Source: Miniimonas arenae (GTDB lineage: Bacteria; Actinomycetota; Actinomycetes; Actinomycetales; Beutenbergiaceae). Taken from it: 48,414 bases of DNA. The DNA lies in contig NZ_VENP01000023.1 in NCBI RefSeq assembly GCF_006351005.1, positions 1 through 48,414 on the forward strand. The letters run 5' to 3'. A program made the position numbers and the translations under genes. Shown piece by piece: positions 41,941 to 48,414 of this stretch; within the stretch, counting starts at the first letter, position 1; every line of letters starts with the position of its first letter. A model generated the notes under the pieces. The model made no database searches, had not been told where the DNA came from, and saw only the letters and a program-made list of their open reading frames with translations.

Positions 41941-42739
41941 GCGCACCAGGCGCGGCAGGCGCACCAGACGAGCCGGGTTCGACGGCGAGCGCGTCCGCCC
42001 AGGCGGCCGAGTGCCGCTCGACGTACCCTGCGGCGCCCGCCCAGTGCGCGCCGTGACCGCTGGTGTACATCGAGCCCCACGGCTCGACGCCCGACTCGTG
42101 GGAGCGCCGCAGCAGGTCGTACATGGCCCGACAGCGCTGGGTCATCGCGTCGGGCAGGGCGCGGCGCAGCGCGGTGTCGGCCCCGTACCCGTCGACGAAC
42201 GCGGCAAGGCGGCGTGCGGCGTGGGCCGGGCGCTCGCCGTCGACCAGGTGCGCGAAGGACTGCGCGGCGTAGGCGAGGTCCCACAGGCGTGAGCTCGGTC
42301 CTGCGCCGTCCCAGTCGATGAAGACGAGGCGCTCGCCGTCGAGCACGAGGTTCCAGGGCGCGAGGTCCTGGTGGCACATGAGGTCCGGCTCCGCCGCGGG
42401 CAGCAGCACGGGGTGCTCGCGAGGCAGGGCGAAGCCCACGCTCGCGTCGTGGATCGACCGCACGAGGCCACCGACGCGTCGCAGGAGCGCGTCGTCCAGC
42501 GGCTGCCGTGCCATCGCGAGCTCGCCCGGCACGTACTCGAGCACGAGGCGTCCGCGCTCGTCCCGGCCGAGGGGGCGCGGCGCGTCGACGCCGCGTCCGC
42601 GCAGGTGGTGCAGGTAGGCCAGCACCGTCGGAGTGGCCTCGGTCCACGGCTTGCGGACCGTGTCACCCACGCGCACGACGGCGCCGCTCGCGTTCCCGCC
42701 GGCGAGCGGCTCCTCAGGGGGTTCGGGAGGCGGCGGCAT
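41906..42739 (-). CDS. Aminoglycoside phosphotransferase-family kinase
   Basis: 277 aa APH/choline-kinase-like protein. The catalytic loop is MCHQDLAPWNLVLDG (Brenner-type HxDxxxxN) and the metal-binding aspartate is in LVFIDWDGAGPSSRLWDLAYA. The C-terminal tail is a Gly/Ala/Pro repeat (SGAPAAPGAPTAPG). The substrate may be an antibiotic or a metabolite. ATG 42739 is selected because TACCGT (42746-42751) lies six bases upstream. It overlaps the 3' end of the MFS gene, on the same strand, by 26 bases, and the 3' end of the sigma-factor gene on the other strand. Confidence 0.87.
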   Translation of the reverse strand: MPPPPEPPEEPLAGGNASGAVVRVGDTVRKPWTEATPTVLAYLHHLRGRGVDAPRPLGRDERGRLVLEYVPGELAMARQPLDDALLRRVGGLVRSIHDASVGFALPREHPVLLPAAEPDLMCHQDLAPWNLVLDGERLVFIDWDGAGPSSRLWDLAYAAQSFAHLVDGERPAHAARRLAAFVDGYGADTALRRALPDAMTQRCRAMYDLLRRSHESGVEPWGSMYTSGHGAHWAGAAGYVERHSAAWADALAVEPGSSGAPAAPGAPTAPGMPPRAG

Positions 42740-44042
42740 CGCTCGACGGTACCGACGTCGAGGCACGACGAGCGACCAGCCCGCTGAGCCGCTCGGACAT
42801 GACCAGGCCGAGGACCGCGAGGACGCCGACGAACAGCGGGAAGATCCACAGGCCCACCCAGCCCGACAGGACGCCGAACAGCGGCGGCATGAAGGTCGAG
42901 CCGCTGTAGGCCGCGGCCATCTGGATACCGATGATGGCCTGGGAGCTGTTGCGGCCGAAGTTCACCGGGGTGGAGTGGATGATCGCGGGATAGATCGGCG
43001 CGCTGCCGAGGCCGGCGACGACGAGTCCCGCGAGTGCGAGGACCGGCGTCGGCAGCGGCAGGGCGATGAGCACGACGCCGAGCGCGACCGTGAGGAAACC
43101 GCCGCGGATGAGGGCGCGATCGCCGACGCGGTCGGCCACGAAGCCCGCGAGGAAGCGACCGCCGGTGATGCCGAGCAGGTACAGCGAGGCGAAGGCGGCC
43201 GCGGTCGCGGGCGTCACGCCGCGATCGGTGACGAGGTAGGTCGACGCCCACAGGATCGAGGTGCTCTCGAGTGCGCAGTACGCGAAGAAGGCGAGCAGCA
43301 CCAGGGGGACGCCGGGGATCCGCAGGGCGGTCGCCAGGGGGACGTGACCACCGCGCGTGGTGGGCTCGTGCGCGGGGGCGGGCTCGCCGTCGTGCGTGAA
43401 GGTGGGCTCGCCGTCGTGCGTGGAGGGCTCGGCGTCGTGCGCGGGAACGCGCGGATGCACCTTGCCCCACAGCGGGAGGCTCGCGAGGAGGAGGCCGGTG
43501 AGCACGACCTGCACCACGCCGATGATGCGGTAGGCGCCGGACCAGCCCAGGCCGGACGTGATCGCGTGGCTCATGACGAAGGGGCTGATCGAGGCGCCGA
43601 CGCCCCAGAAGCTGTGCAGCCAGTTCATGTGGCGTGCGGCGTAGTGCAGGGCGACGTAGTTGTTGAGCGCGGCGTCGACGGCACCGGCGCCGAGCCCGTA
43701 CGGGATCGCCCACAGGCAGAGCACCCAGAACGATCCGGTGACCGAGAAGCCGAGCAGCGCCGCGGCGGTCATGCCGACGCTGACCGCCGTGACGAGGCCG
43801 GCGCCGAACCGGCGGGTGAGCCGCTCCGACAGGAGGCTGGAGGCGATGGTGCCGCCCGCGATGAGCATCGTGATGATGCCTGCGTAGGCGAGCGGGACGG
43901 CGAGGTCCTCGTGCATTACGGGCCAGCCGGAGCCGACGAGGGAGTCCGGCAGCCCGAGGCTGACGAAGGCGACGTAGATGATCGCCAGGAGGAGGGAGTA
44001 CATCGAGCGGGGCCTCTCGAGGGCGTCGTGCGGTCGGTCCAT
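42714..44042 (-). CDS. MFS transporter with a repeat-bearing central loop
   Basis: 442 aa, 12 predicted helices. LGLPDSLVGSGWPVMHEDLAVPLAYAGII at the start and LHSFWGVGASISPF are typical of MFS members related to sugar/FucP-like or drug carriers. The cytoplasmic loop between helices 6 and 7 contains VPAHDAEPSTHDGEPTFTHDGEPAPAHEP, that is, three copies of an HD(G/A)EP unit. The divergent TetR gene suggests induced export. ATG 44042 is the likely start; a GTG at 44051 would add three residues but lies in the operator palindrome. A possible -10, AAACGT, is at 44050-44055. Confidence 0.87.
   Translation of the reverse strand: MDRPHDALERPRSMYSLLLAIIYVAFVSLGLPDSLVGSGWPVMHEDLAVPLAYAGIITMLIAGGTIASSLLSERLTRRFGAGLVTAVSVGMTAAALLGFSVTGSFWVLCLWAIPYGLGAGAVDAALNNYVALHYAARHMNWLHSFWGVGASISPFVMSHAITSGLGWSGAYRIIGVVQVVLTGLLLASLPLWGKVHPRVPAHDAEPSTHDGEPTFTHDGEPAPAHEPTTRGGHVPLATALRIPGVPLVLLAFFAYCALESTSILWASTYLVTDRGVTPATAAAFASLYLLGITGGRFLAGFVADRVGDRALIRGGFLTVALGVVLIALPLPTPVLALAGLVVAGLGSAPIYPAIIHSTPVNFGRNSSQAIIGIQMAAAYSGSTFMPPLFGVLSGWVGLWIFPLFVGVLAVLGLVMSERLSGLVARRASTSVPSSDAAASRTP
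42746..42751 (-). promoter_or_regulatory. Putative -10 box of the phosphotransferase gene (leaderless)
   Basis: TACCGT on the minus strand is followed by six bases and ATG 42739. It lies inside the last codons of the upstream MFS gene, giving the phosphotransferase its own promoter. Confidence 0.45.
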
Positions 44043-44043
44043 C

Positions 44044-44069
44044 GTACGCACGTTTATGGACGTACGTAC
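44044..44069. promoter_or_regulatory. Palindromic operator between the MFS and TetR genes
   Basis: The 26-bp site is symmetric at 20 of 26 positions, with outer arms GTACG...CGTAC and inner ACGT...ACGT around a central T/A. It covers the likely MFS -10 and lies 25 bases before the TetR start. Size and symmetry match sites of TetR-family dimers, so the divergent regulator probably binds here and controls both genes. Confidence 0.65.
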
Positions 44070-44093
44070 ACACTCCGGGTAGCGTCACGTCTT

Positions 44094-44771
44094 GTGACGA
44101 CCATGCACGACGGCGAGCCCGCCCTGGGAGAGGAGCGCTCGCCGTCGGCGTCGCGTGGGGGAGAGGAGCGCTCGCCGTCGGGGTCGGCTTCACGTGGTCC
44201 GGGCGAGACGTCACGCCGGGGTTCCCGCCAGGGCAGGCGCAACGACCCCGGCCGACGCGACCGCATCGTCGACGCGTGCCTCAAGGTCATCGCACGCGAC
44301 GGCGTCGCGGGGACGTCCCACCGCAGGGTCGCGGCGGAGGCCGACGTGCCGCTCGGCGCCATGACGTACTACTTCGACGGCATGGGGGAGCTGCTGCACG
44401 AGGCGTTCGCGCGGTTCGCGACCACGGTCAGCGATCGGTTCGAGGCGCGGATGGCGCAGGCGAGGTCGCGCGAGGAGGCGCGCGACGCCGTCGTGGCCCT
44501 CATCCTCGAGGACGTGTTCACCAGCCAGCGCGAGCTCGTGCTGTCCCACGAGCTCTACACGCTCGCGGCGCGCGACGCCGCGTACCGCGACCTCACGACG
44601 GCGTGGATGGCTCGCAGCCGGGCGGCGCTCGAGCGCCACTTCGATCCGGAGACCGCGCGCATGCTGGACGCGCTGATCGAGGGGCTCACGATCCATCGTG
44701 CGCTCGACGCGCAGGCGCGGGATGCGCGGGAGGTGGAGCTCGCCGTCGGGCGCCTCACCGCGTCGAAATAG
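44094..44771 (+). CDS. TetR-family regulator with a repetitive N-terminus
   Basis: 225 aa. The first 55 residues are disordered and contain HDGEPA and two copies of a GEERSPS(G/A) unit, encoded by a 21-bp run at 44128-44148 repeated at 44161-44181. The helix-turn-helix follows: RRDRIVDACLKVIARDGVAGTSHRRVAAEADVPLGAMTYYFDGMGELLHEAF. The ligand domain has VFTSQRELVLSHELYTLAARD. It should repress the divergent MFS gene and itself through the palindrome at 44044-44069. GTG 44094 sits eight bases after TAGCGT; ATG 44103 is an alternative. Confidence 0.9.
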   Translation: MTTMHDGEPALGEERSPSASRGGEERSPSGSASRGPGETSRRGSRQGRRNDPGRRDRIVDACLKVIARDGVAGTSHRRVAAEADVPLGAMTYYFDGMGELLHEAFARFATTVSDRFEARMAQARSREEARDAVVALILEDVFTSQRELVLSHELYTLAARDAAYRDLTTAWMARSRAALERHFDPETARMLDALIEGLTIHRALDAQARDAREVELAVGRLTASK

Positions 44772-44808
44772 ACACGGCGTCGGCGGGCGACTCCGCCAAC
44801 ATCGCGAG

Positions 44809-45744
44809 GTGAGCGCACCCACTGCTCGGCCGGCGGACGCCGTTCCGGACCCGAATCTCGTCTCCGCACTGCTGCGGGAGCAGGTCCCTGAGCTGGCCGA
44901 CCTGCCCGTGCGGGCGAGCGAGACCCAGGGGAGCAGCAACTGGGTGTTCCGGGTCGGGGACGCGCTGGCCGTGCGCCTGCCGCGGTCCGACCGCTACGTC
45001 TGGGACCTGGAGAACGAGCTGCACTGGCTGCCGCGCCTCGCGCCTCACCTGCCCGTGGCCGTGCCCGAGGTGGTCGCCGTGGGCGGGCCGAGCGTGCTCT
45101 TCGCCCGGCCGTGGACGGTGGTGACCTGGGTGCCGGGCGAGCTGCCGCTGCCGACTTCGCTGGACGGGCCGCGGTAGGCGCGCCTGGCCCGGTCGCTGGG
45201 CGCGTTCGTCCGGAGCCTGCACCTCGTCGACCCACCCGACGTGCCCGCCGGGTCCGAGCACTGGGGCTACCGCTGCGGAGAGCCGGTCACCGACGCGATC
45301 GACAGGTGGGCCGAGGACGCGGCCGACGCGCTGGCCGATCTGTTCGACCCGTCCGGGGTCCGCGAGGCGTGGCGTCGGGTGCGCGAGCTCCCGGGAGGGT
45401 CGGGGGCGGCGTGTGTCGTGCACACCGACCTCTCGGAGGAGAACCTTCTCGTCGGGCCCGACGGCGAGCTCGCCGGCGTCGTCGACTTCGGCGGCACTGG
45501 TGTGGGAGACAGGTCCGTGGACCTGCTCTACGCGTGGAGCATCTTCGACGACCCTGCTCGAGAGGTCTTCCGGGACGCCGCCGGGGCGGACGAGGCGACG
45601 TGGACCCGTGCCCGGGCGTGGGCGTTCGTCGGTCCCGGCCTGCTCACGATCGCGAGCTATCGCCACACCATGCCCGCTCGGGTCGAGCGACTCACCGTGA
45701 TGGTGGAGAGGATCGCAGCGGAGGTCGGCGTGCGGCTGCGGTGA
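44809..45744 (+). pseudogene. Aminoglycoside phosphotransferase-family gene interrupted by one amber codon
   Basis: From GTG 44809 the frame reads GSSNWVFRVGDALAVRLPRSDRYVWDLENELHWLP and reaches TAG at 45175-45177 (codon 123). The same frame then continues without gap: ARLARSLGAFVRSLHLVDPP, the catalytic loop CVVHTDLSEENLLVGPDG and VVDFGGTGVGDRSVDLLYAW, to a stop at 45744. A full protein would be about 311 aa of the APH family. The stop falls between the N-lobe and the catalytic C-lobe, so neither half can work unless the codon is read through. A CAG-to-TAG change is the simplest cause. CAACAT lies six bases before the start. Confidence 0.85.
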
Positions 45745-45830
45745 GGGCGCGCGGTCCTGCGCACCTCTGCCGCAAGATGGGGTCCAGGCCCGCGACGAGG
45801 CGGGGTGGAGCTCAGGAGAGGGTGTCGAGG

Positions 45831-46496
45831 ATGAGGCGGGGGTCGCTCCCACTGACCGTGGCGATGGTGGCGTGGGGGTTGTCGGCGTGCGCGGTCGCGA
45901 CGGGAGGGACGGCGGAGAGCGCTGAGTCGCCCTCGCCCGCGTCGGCACCGACGACATCGGCGGCTACCGTCACAAGCGTGCCTACGTTGAGCGCGGCGAG
46001 CATCGGCTGGCTCGAGGAGCTGAGGACCAACCTCCGCGAGGCCAGGGAGCAGTCGGCGCAGGAGCGCGCAGAAGCCGAGCCGATCCTCCCGATGCCTCCC
46101 GGCTCCACGTGGGGGCTGAACGAGGCGTTCCCGGAGCTGGAGTCACAGATCTCCGCGCTGGAGTCGGGCGACGATCTCCCCGACGGTGCGTCACAGCCGA
46201 CAAAGGTCTGGTACGAGGAGGGCTACTTCAAGGCGAAGATGGCGCTCGACTGGCAGTGTGCCTGGTTGTCGGAGGCGGTGAGCCAGTACGACCTGGGGAA
46301 CGTCGAGGACGCCGAGTACGCCGTCGCGCAGCTCCGGTCGTTCGAGGACAACCCGCTCGTCTCCCACTTCCCCGACTACGGGTTCTACCTGGCCACCTAC
46401 GTGGACCCGTTGGGTCCGGGGGACACGTCGGTCGCGGCGGACACGCTGCGGTACTGCTCCACCGCGTCACTGGTGCCCGCGTACCGCGAGCAGTGA
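45831..46496 (+). CDS. Putative lipoprotein, unknown function
   Basis: 221 aa. A type II signal peptide MRRGSLPLTVAMVAWGLSAC with lipobox LSAC marks it for lipidation. A Ser/Ala/Thr linker (SAESPSPASAPTTSAAT) leads to a domain with no recognised family: LEELRTNLREAREQSAQERAEAE is helical, and YEEGYFKAKMALDWQCAWLSEAV and VDPLGPGDTSVAADTLRYCSTASL hold two cysteines that could pair. AGGAGAGGG lies upstream; GTG 45822 in the same frame is an alternative start. Located outside the membrane if the signal is real. Confidence 0.75.
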   Translation: MRRGSLPLTVAMVAWGLSACAVATGGTAESAESPSPASAPTTSAATVTSVPTLSAASIGWLEELRTNLREAREQSAQERAEAEPILPMPPGSTWGLNEAFPELESQISALESGDDLPDGASQPTKVWYEEGYFKAKMALDWQCAWLSEAVSQYDLGNVEDAEYAVAQLRSFEDNPLVSHFPDYGFYLATYVDPLGPGDTSVAADTLRYCSTASLVPAYREQ

Positions 46497-46521
46497 CGGT
46501 CGACGTCCTCGGAGGACGTGT

Positions 46522-47031
46522 TCACTGAGGGTAAGGGCTGAGCCAGTTGTGCTGGTGGAGGACGACCACCGCGGTCCACAGCAACACGGAGAAGAGCGCA
46601 AGGGAGACGCCGAACCACGTCAGCGTGACGCGCTTGGCCGCAGCGAGGCATGCGAAGACCGGAGCCGCCAGAGCGACCGCGGCCCTGAGCCAGGGCCTCG
46701 CGTCCGGAATCTCCCCGACCAGCACCATCAGCAGGAGCAGAACTGCTGTCGCCGAGGCCGCGAAGCCCCAGAACGCGCACGTGCGTACGACTGACGAGGA
46801 GTCAGCGCGCGACGCTCCGGCACGCCACATCACCGCCGAGATGAATGACAGCGACACGCTGATGAGGAGCGCGACGATCGTGCTGGTGTCGGGGAAGGGG
46901 AGCATGTCCCAGAGACTCCAGGCTGCTCCCGCAGCCAAGATGCTCGCGACGCCAGCGAGCGCGGCCGCGACCTCCCGCGCGGCTCGAACTGGACTTCGGC
47001 TTCGGCCTTCTTCAGCGAGCTGCCGGGTCAT
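46522..47031 (-). CDS. Four-helix membrane protein, unknown
   Basis: 169 aa. After an arginine-rich N-terminus (MTRQLAEEGRSRSPVRAAREVAA) there are four hydrophobic helices (about 24-43, 52-72, 84-106, 118-165 as two). No motif is recognised. ATG 47031 overlaps the 3' end of the upstream deoxyribosyltransferase-like gene by 20 bases, implying coupled translation and possibly a joint function. Convergent with the lipoprotein gene at 45831. Confidence 0.65.
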   Translation of the reverse strand: MTRQLAEEGRSRSPVRAAREVAAALAGVASILAAGAAWSLWDMLPFPDTSTIVALLISVSLSFISAVMWRAGASRADSSSVVRTCAFWGFAASATAVLLLLMVLVGEIPDARPWLRAAVALAAPVFACLAAAKRVTLTWFGVSLALFSVLLWTAVVVLHQHNWLSPYPQ

Positions 47032-47362
47032 CGTGTAATCGAGTCGAGCCGGTGAAAGAGACGGGCTTACCGTTGGCGCGGGCGTAGGCGATCTCACGGC
47101 TGGTGGACTCGCCGATGTAGCCGCCCGGATTGACCACCAGGACACGGTCGGCGAGGTCGATCTTTCGCAGGTGCAGGGCGTCCAGAGCGGCCTTCTGCTC
47201 GGCTGTGATCGGCTCGCCCCCGCCGAGGCCGTCAGCTCGACTGAACACACCTGGCGCGACGACGATCGCGCCGGCGAACGTGAGATCGCGGTTCGCGGCG
47301 GCCATCTCCTCGACGAAACGCGTCGACCCGCAGAGGCACACGATCTCGGAACGGTCGGGCAC
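47012..47362 (-). CDS. Nucleoside 2-deoxyribosyltransferase-like protein
   Basis: 116 aa single-domain protein. IVCLCGSTRFVEEMAAANRDLTFAGAIVVAPGVF opens the fold and VLVVNPGGYIGESTSREIAYARANGKPVSF carries the conserved G.IG.ST..EI.YA segment of the nucleoside 2-deoxyribosyltransferase-like group, with a possible catalytic glutamate. Many such short proteins are of unknown function and some belong to nucleotide-related defence modules. GTG 47362 is used; no strong ribosome site is seen, consistent with coupling to the small gene 21 bases upstream. Confidence 0.8.
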   Translation of the reverse strand: MPDRSEIVCLCGSTRFVEEMAAANRDLTFAGAIVVAPGVFSRADGLGGGEPITAEQKAALDALHLRKIDLADRVLVVNPGGYIGESTSREIAYARANGKPVSFTGSTRLHDDPAAR

Positions 47363-47383
47363 GTCAGGCGCCCACGATGGTGT

Positions 47384-47506
47384 TCACCGACGACCCGAGT
47401 CGATGAGTGCGAACACGTCGTCGTCGGTCACCACGGTGGTGCTCGTCGCTACGAGTCGGCCGTCGGCGTCACGCTCGAGCCGGGCCAAATCGATCGGGGC
47501 CTTCAT
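47384..47506 (-). CDS. Small protein, 40 aa, leader gene of the operon
   Basis: The frame from ATG 47506 encodes MKAPIDLARLERDADGRL and VATSTTVVTDDDVFALIDSGRR, an acidic soluble peptide with no known family. TAGTTT at 47513-47518 lies six bases before the ATG, the window's usual leaderless promoter geometry, which is the main reason to call it real. The next gene starts 21 bases after its stop. It could be a small protein in its own right or an upstream frame that sets translation of the next gene. Confidence 0.5.
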   Translation of the reverse strand: MKAPIDLARLERDADGRLVATSTTVVTDDDVFALIDSGRR

Positions 47507-47512
47507 GAGATC

Positions 47513-47518
47513 AAACTA
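47513..47518 (-). promoter_or_regulatory. Putative -10 box of the small-gene operon (leaderless)
   Basis: TAGTTT on the minus strand is followed by six bases and ATG 47506. Confidence 0.45.
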
Positions 47519-47609
47519 CCCGTCGCACCCCATTTGCTGCTGTCGCGAGCGTGCAGACAGGCCTTGCGGTGGGCGACGGCGAGCTCGGGCATGCAGCACA
47601 CTGCTGGCC

Positions 47610-48167
47610 ATGCGAGTGCGCCCGTCACGCTGTGCGGCACTGACCGCCGGGGCCCTGGTGGCAGGGCTGGTCTCTTCATGCGGCACCTCGTCGACTTCTG
47701 CGTCTCGACACGAGCTGTTCGCGAGCCTCAACGAGATCTCGCAGGCGAGCGATCTGGTGATCGTGGGACGTACCGACCCGCAGGACGTCGACTCTCCAGC
47801 ACGGGACTGGCCGGACCTCACCGTCTCAACGGCGGAAGTTCTGGAGGTGTTGGCGCACGGCAGCACCGACGATGCCAACGTCACGACGTCCGGCTCGCTC
47901 GTCCGTGTGTGGCAGACGGGGAGGAACGACAACGCCGACGCGCCGATGCTTACCCTCGAGCCGGGCGGTGTCTATCTGCTGTACCTGACTCATATGGGGC
48001 TCGAGGGAGCCGACGACAGCGACTACTACATCACGGGCGCGACGGCCGGCGTCTATGTCCTGTCCGGCGGCATGGAGCTGAGCGAGACCGCCGTCTTCGT
48101 TCGTGCTGACCCGACGTCGGACGATACGTTGCCCAGAGAGGTCACGCTCGGGGAGGCCCGCGACTGA
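47610..48167 (+). CDS. Putative lipoprotein, unknown function
   Basis: 185 aa. The signal peptide MRVRPSRCAALTAGALVAG continues LVSSC with a lipobox-type cysteine, then GTSSTSAS. The mature part has SDLVIVGRTDPQDVDSP, VSTAEVLEVL, VWQTGRNDN and LTLEPGGVYLLYLTHM, a beta-rich pattern like small secreted proteins that measure or bind cell-surface ligands; no family is named with confidence. CACACT lies seven bases before ATG 47610. It is the last gene before the dif site. Confidence 0.72.
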   Translation: MRVRPSRCAALTAGALVAGLVSSCGTSSTSASRHELFASLNEISQASDLVIVGRTDPQDVDSPARDWPDLTVSTAEVLEVLAHGSTDDANVTTSGSLVRVWQTGRNDNADAPMLTLEPGGVYLLYLTHMGLEGADDSDYYITGATAGVYVLSGGMELSETAVFVRADPTSDDTLPREVTLGEARD

Positions 48168-48236
48168 GTTCGGGTGCGTCGCCGCGGTGGCTTCAGGGGA
48201 GACGCGGGGGGTGTCACCCCGGACGTCAGATCTTGG

Positions 48237-48264
48237 AACTGACATAATGCACATTATCGGCGTC
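48237..48264 (-). other. dif: dif-like XerC/XerD recombination site
   Basis: Read on the minus strand, the 28 bases are an 11-bp arm GACGCCGATAA, a 6-bp centre TGTGCA and an 11-bp arm TTATGTCAGTT. This is the layout of chromosomal dif (E. coli: GGTGCGCATAA, TGTATA, TTATGTTAAAT) and is very close to the actinobacterial consensus as I recall it (CCGATAAT...ACATTATGTCA). It is AT-rich in GC-rich surroundings and lies in a gene-free stretch. It is most likely the chromosomal dif and so the terminus; a dif-like site of a mobile element is the alternative. Confidence 0.8.
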
Positions 48265-48333
48265 TTGCACAGCAATGGGCTGAGCAGCGCCTTGGCCCAC
48301 ACTCGCCGAGGCCTTGCGGTTCGCCCCATATCC

Positions 48334-48414
48334 GGCTCTTCCCAGTTGAGGGTGTAGCCGGCTGCCGGGCAGGCGCGGGGTCGGTCGGCGCGTCGGTGCC
48401 TGGGTAGAGGTCGA
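48334..48414 (+). mobile_element. Left end of an ISL3-family element (continues beyond the window)
   Basis: GGCTCTTCCCAGTTGAGGGTG at 48334 is a classic ISL3 terminal repeat start, and the following 60 bases match, with small differences, the truncated left end at 86-160. The element would run to the right, out of the window, with its transposase in the plus direction. It begins 70 bases past the dif site. The 8-bp target duplication expected for ISL3 cannot be checked, as the right end is not here. Confidence 0.75.

Noticed and set aside
42142-44214. 690-codon minus-strand frame over the MFS region
   Set aside because: Wrong frame relative to the MFS and phosphotransferase proteins; product is Arg/Pro/Thr rich without hydrophobic helices.
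48225-48270. AT-rich palindrome considered as a simple terminator
   Set aside because: Arms, 6-bp centre and bases match dif far better than a hairpin terminator, and there is no GC stem.
48103-48357. Open frame crossing the dif site
   Set aside because: It spans the end of a lipoprotein gene, the dif site and an ISL3 terminal repeat; no coding signal.

Overview
The window is 48.4 kb of GC-rich actinobacterial chromosome. Codon use is strongly G/C at third positions. Heme is made by the coproporphyrin-dependent route, there is a conserved GarA-like FHA / FtsR-like MerR / DUF151 / MerR block, an F420-type LLM oxidoreductase, an ECF42 sigma factor with a DGPF partner, and a DtxR/IdeR-type iron box. 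The combination best suits Actinomycetota, probably Micrococcales near the Cellulomonas/Sanguibacter group; the family is inferred, not proven. I see no tRNA, rRNA or CRISPR array. Both window ends lie in ISL3-family insertion sequence, which would fit a contig broken at a repeated element.

Layout. (1) 1-314: ISL3 right end abutting a truncated ISL3 left end with a transposase stub. (2) 385-4115: NarL-type two-component system divergent from an FtsX-like permease plus ATPase. (3) 4168-7861: decayed zone with an IS3 orfB remnant, a twice-frameshifted membrane protein gene, a frameshifted processive GT2 glycosyltransferase, and two gene stubs lying back to back (one of them MgtE). (4) 7866-12619: UvrA-like ATPase, unknown protein, thymidine kinase, DUF1361 membrane protein. 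(5) 12689-22765: full heme locus, hemA divergent from hemE-hemY-hemQ-hemH-hemC-hemD-hemB-hemL, nearly all joined by 4-base stop/start overlaps; these nine enzymes take glutamyl-tRNA to heme b. (6) 22819-28822: iron-regulated siderophore-interacting protein, zinc peptidase, methyltransferase, PH-domain protein, GT2-GtrA fusion, phosphodiester glycosidase, RNase HI. (7) 28867-36779: UDP-glucose pyrophosphorylase, Nudix, LLM oxidoreductase, then DUF881-Sbp-DUF881-FHA-FtsR-DUF151-MerR. (8) 36810-46496: accessory genes, including a 62-bp hairpin repeat array, an ECF42/DGPF pair, an MFS exporter with divergent TetR, and a phosphotransferase gene cut by one amber codon. (9) 46522-48167: small unknown genes and lipoproteins, followed by a very good dif (XerC/XerD) site at 48237-48264, so the right edge may be the replication terminus; a fresh ISL3 left end begins 70 bp beyond it.

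A recurrent expression signal helps set starts: many first genes of transcription units have TANNNT or a close variant placed 6-8 bases before ATG/GTG and no Shine-Dalgarno sequence, as expected for leaderless mRNAs. Other structure not explained by genes: a palindrome over the hemE start region, a 31-bp perfect inverted repeat before a MerR gene, a palindromic operator between the MFS and TetR genes, and a recurrent DGE(P) coding micro-repeat in disordered linkers of unrelated proteins.
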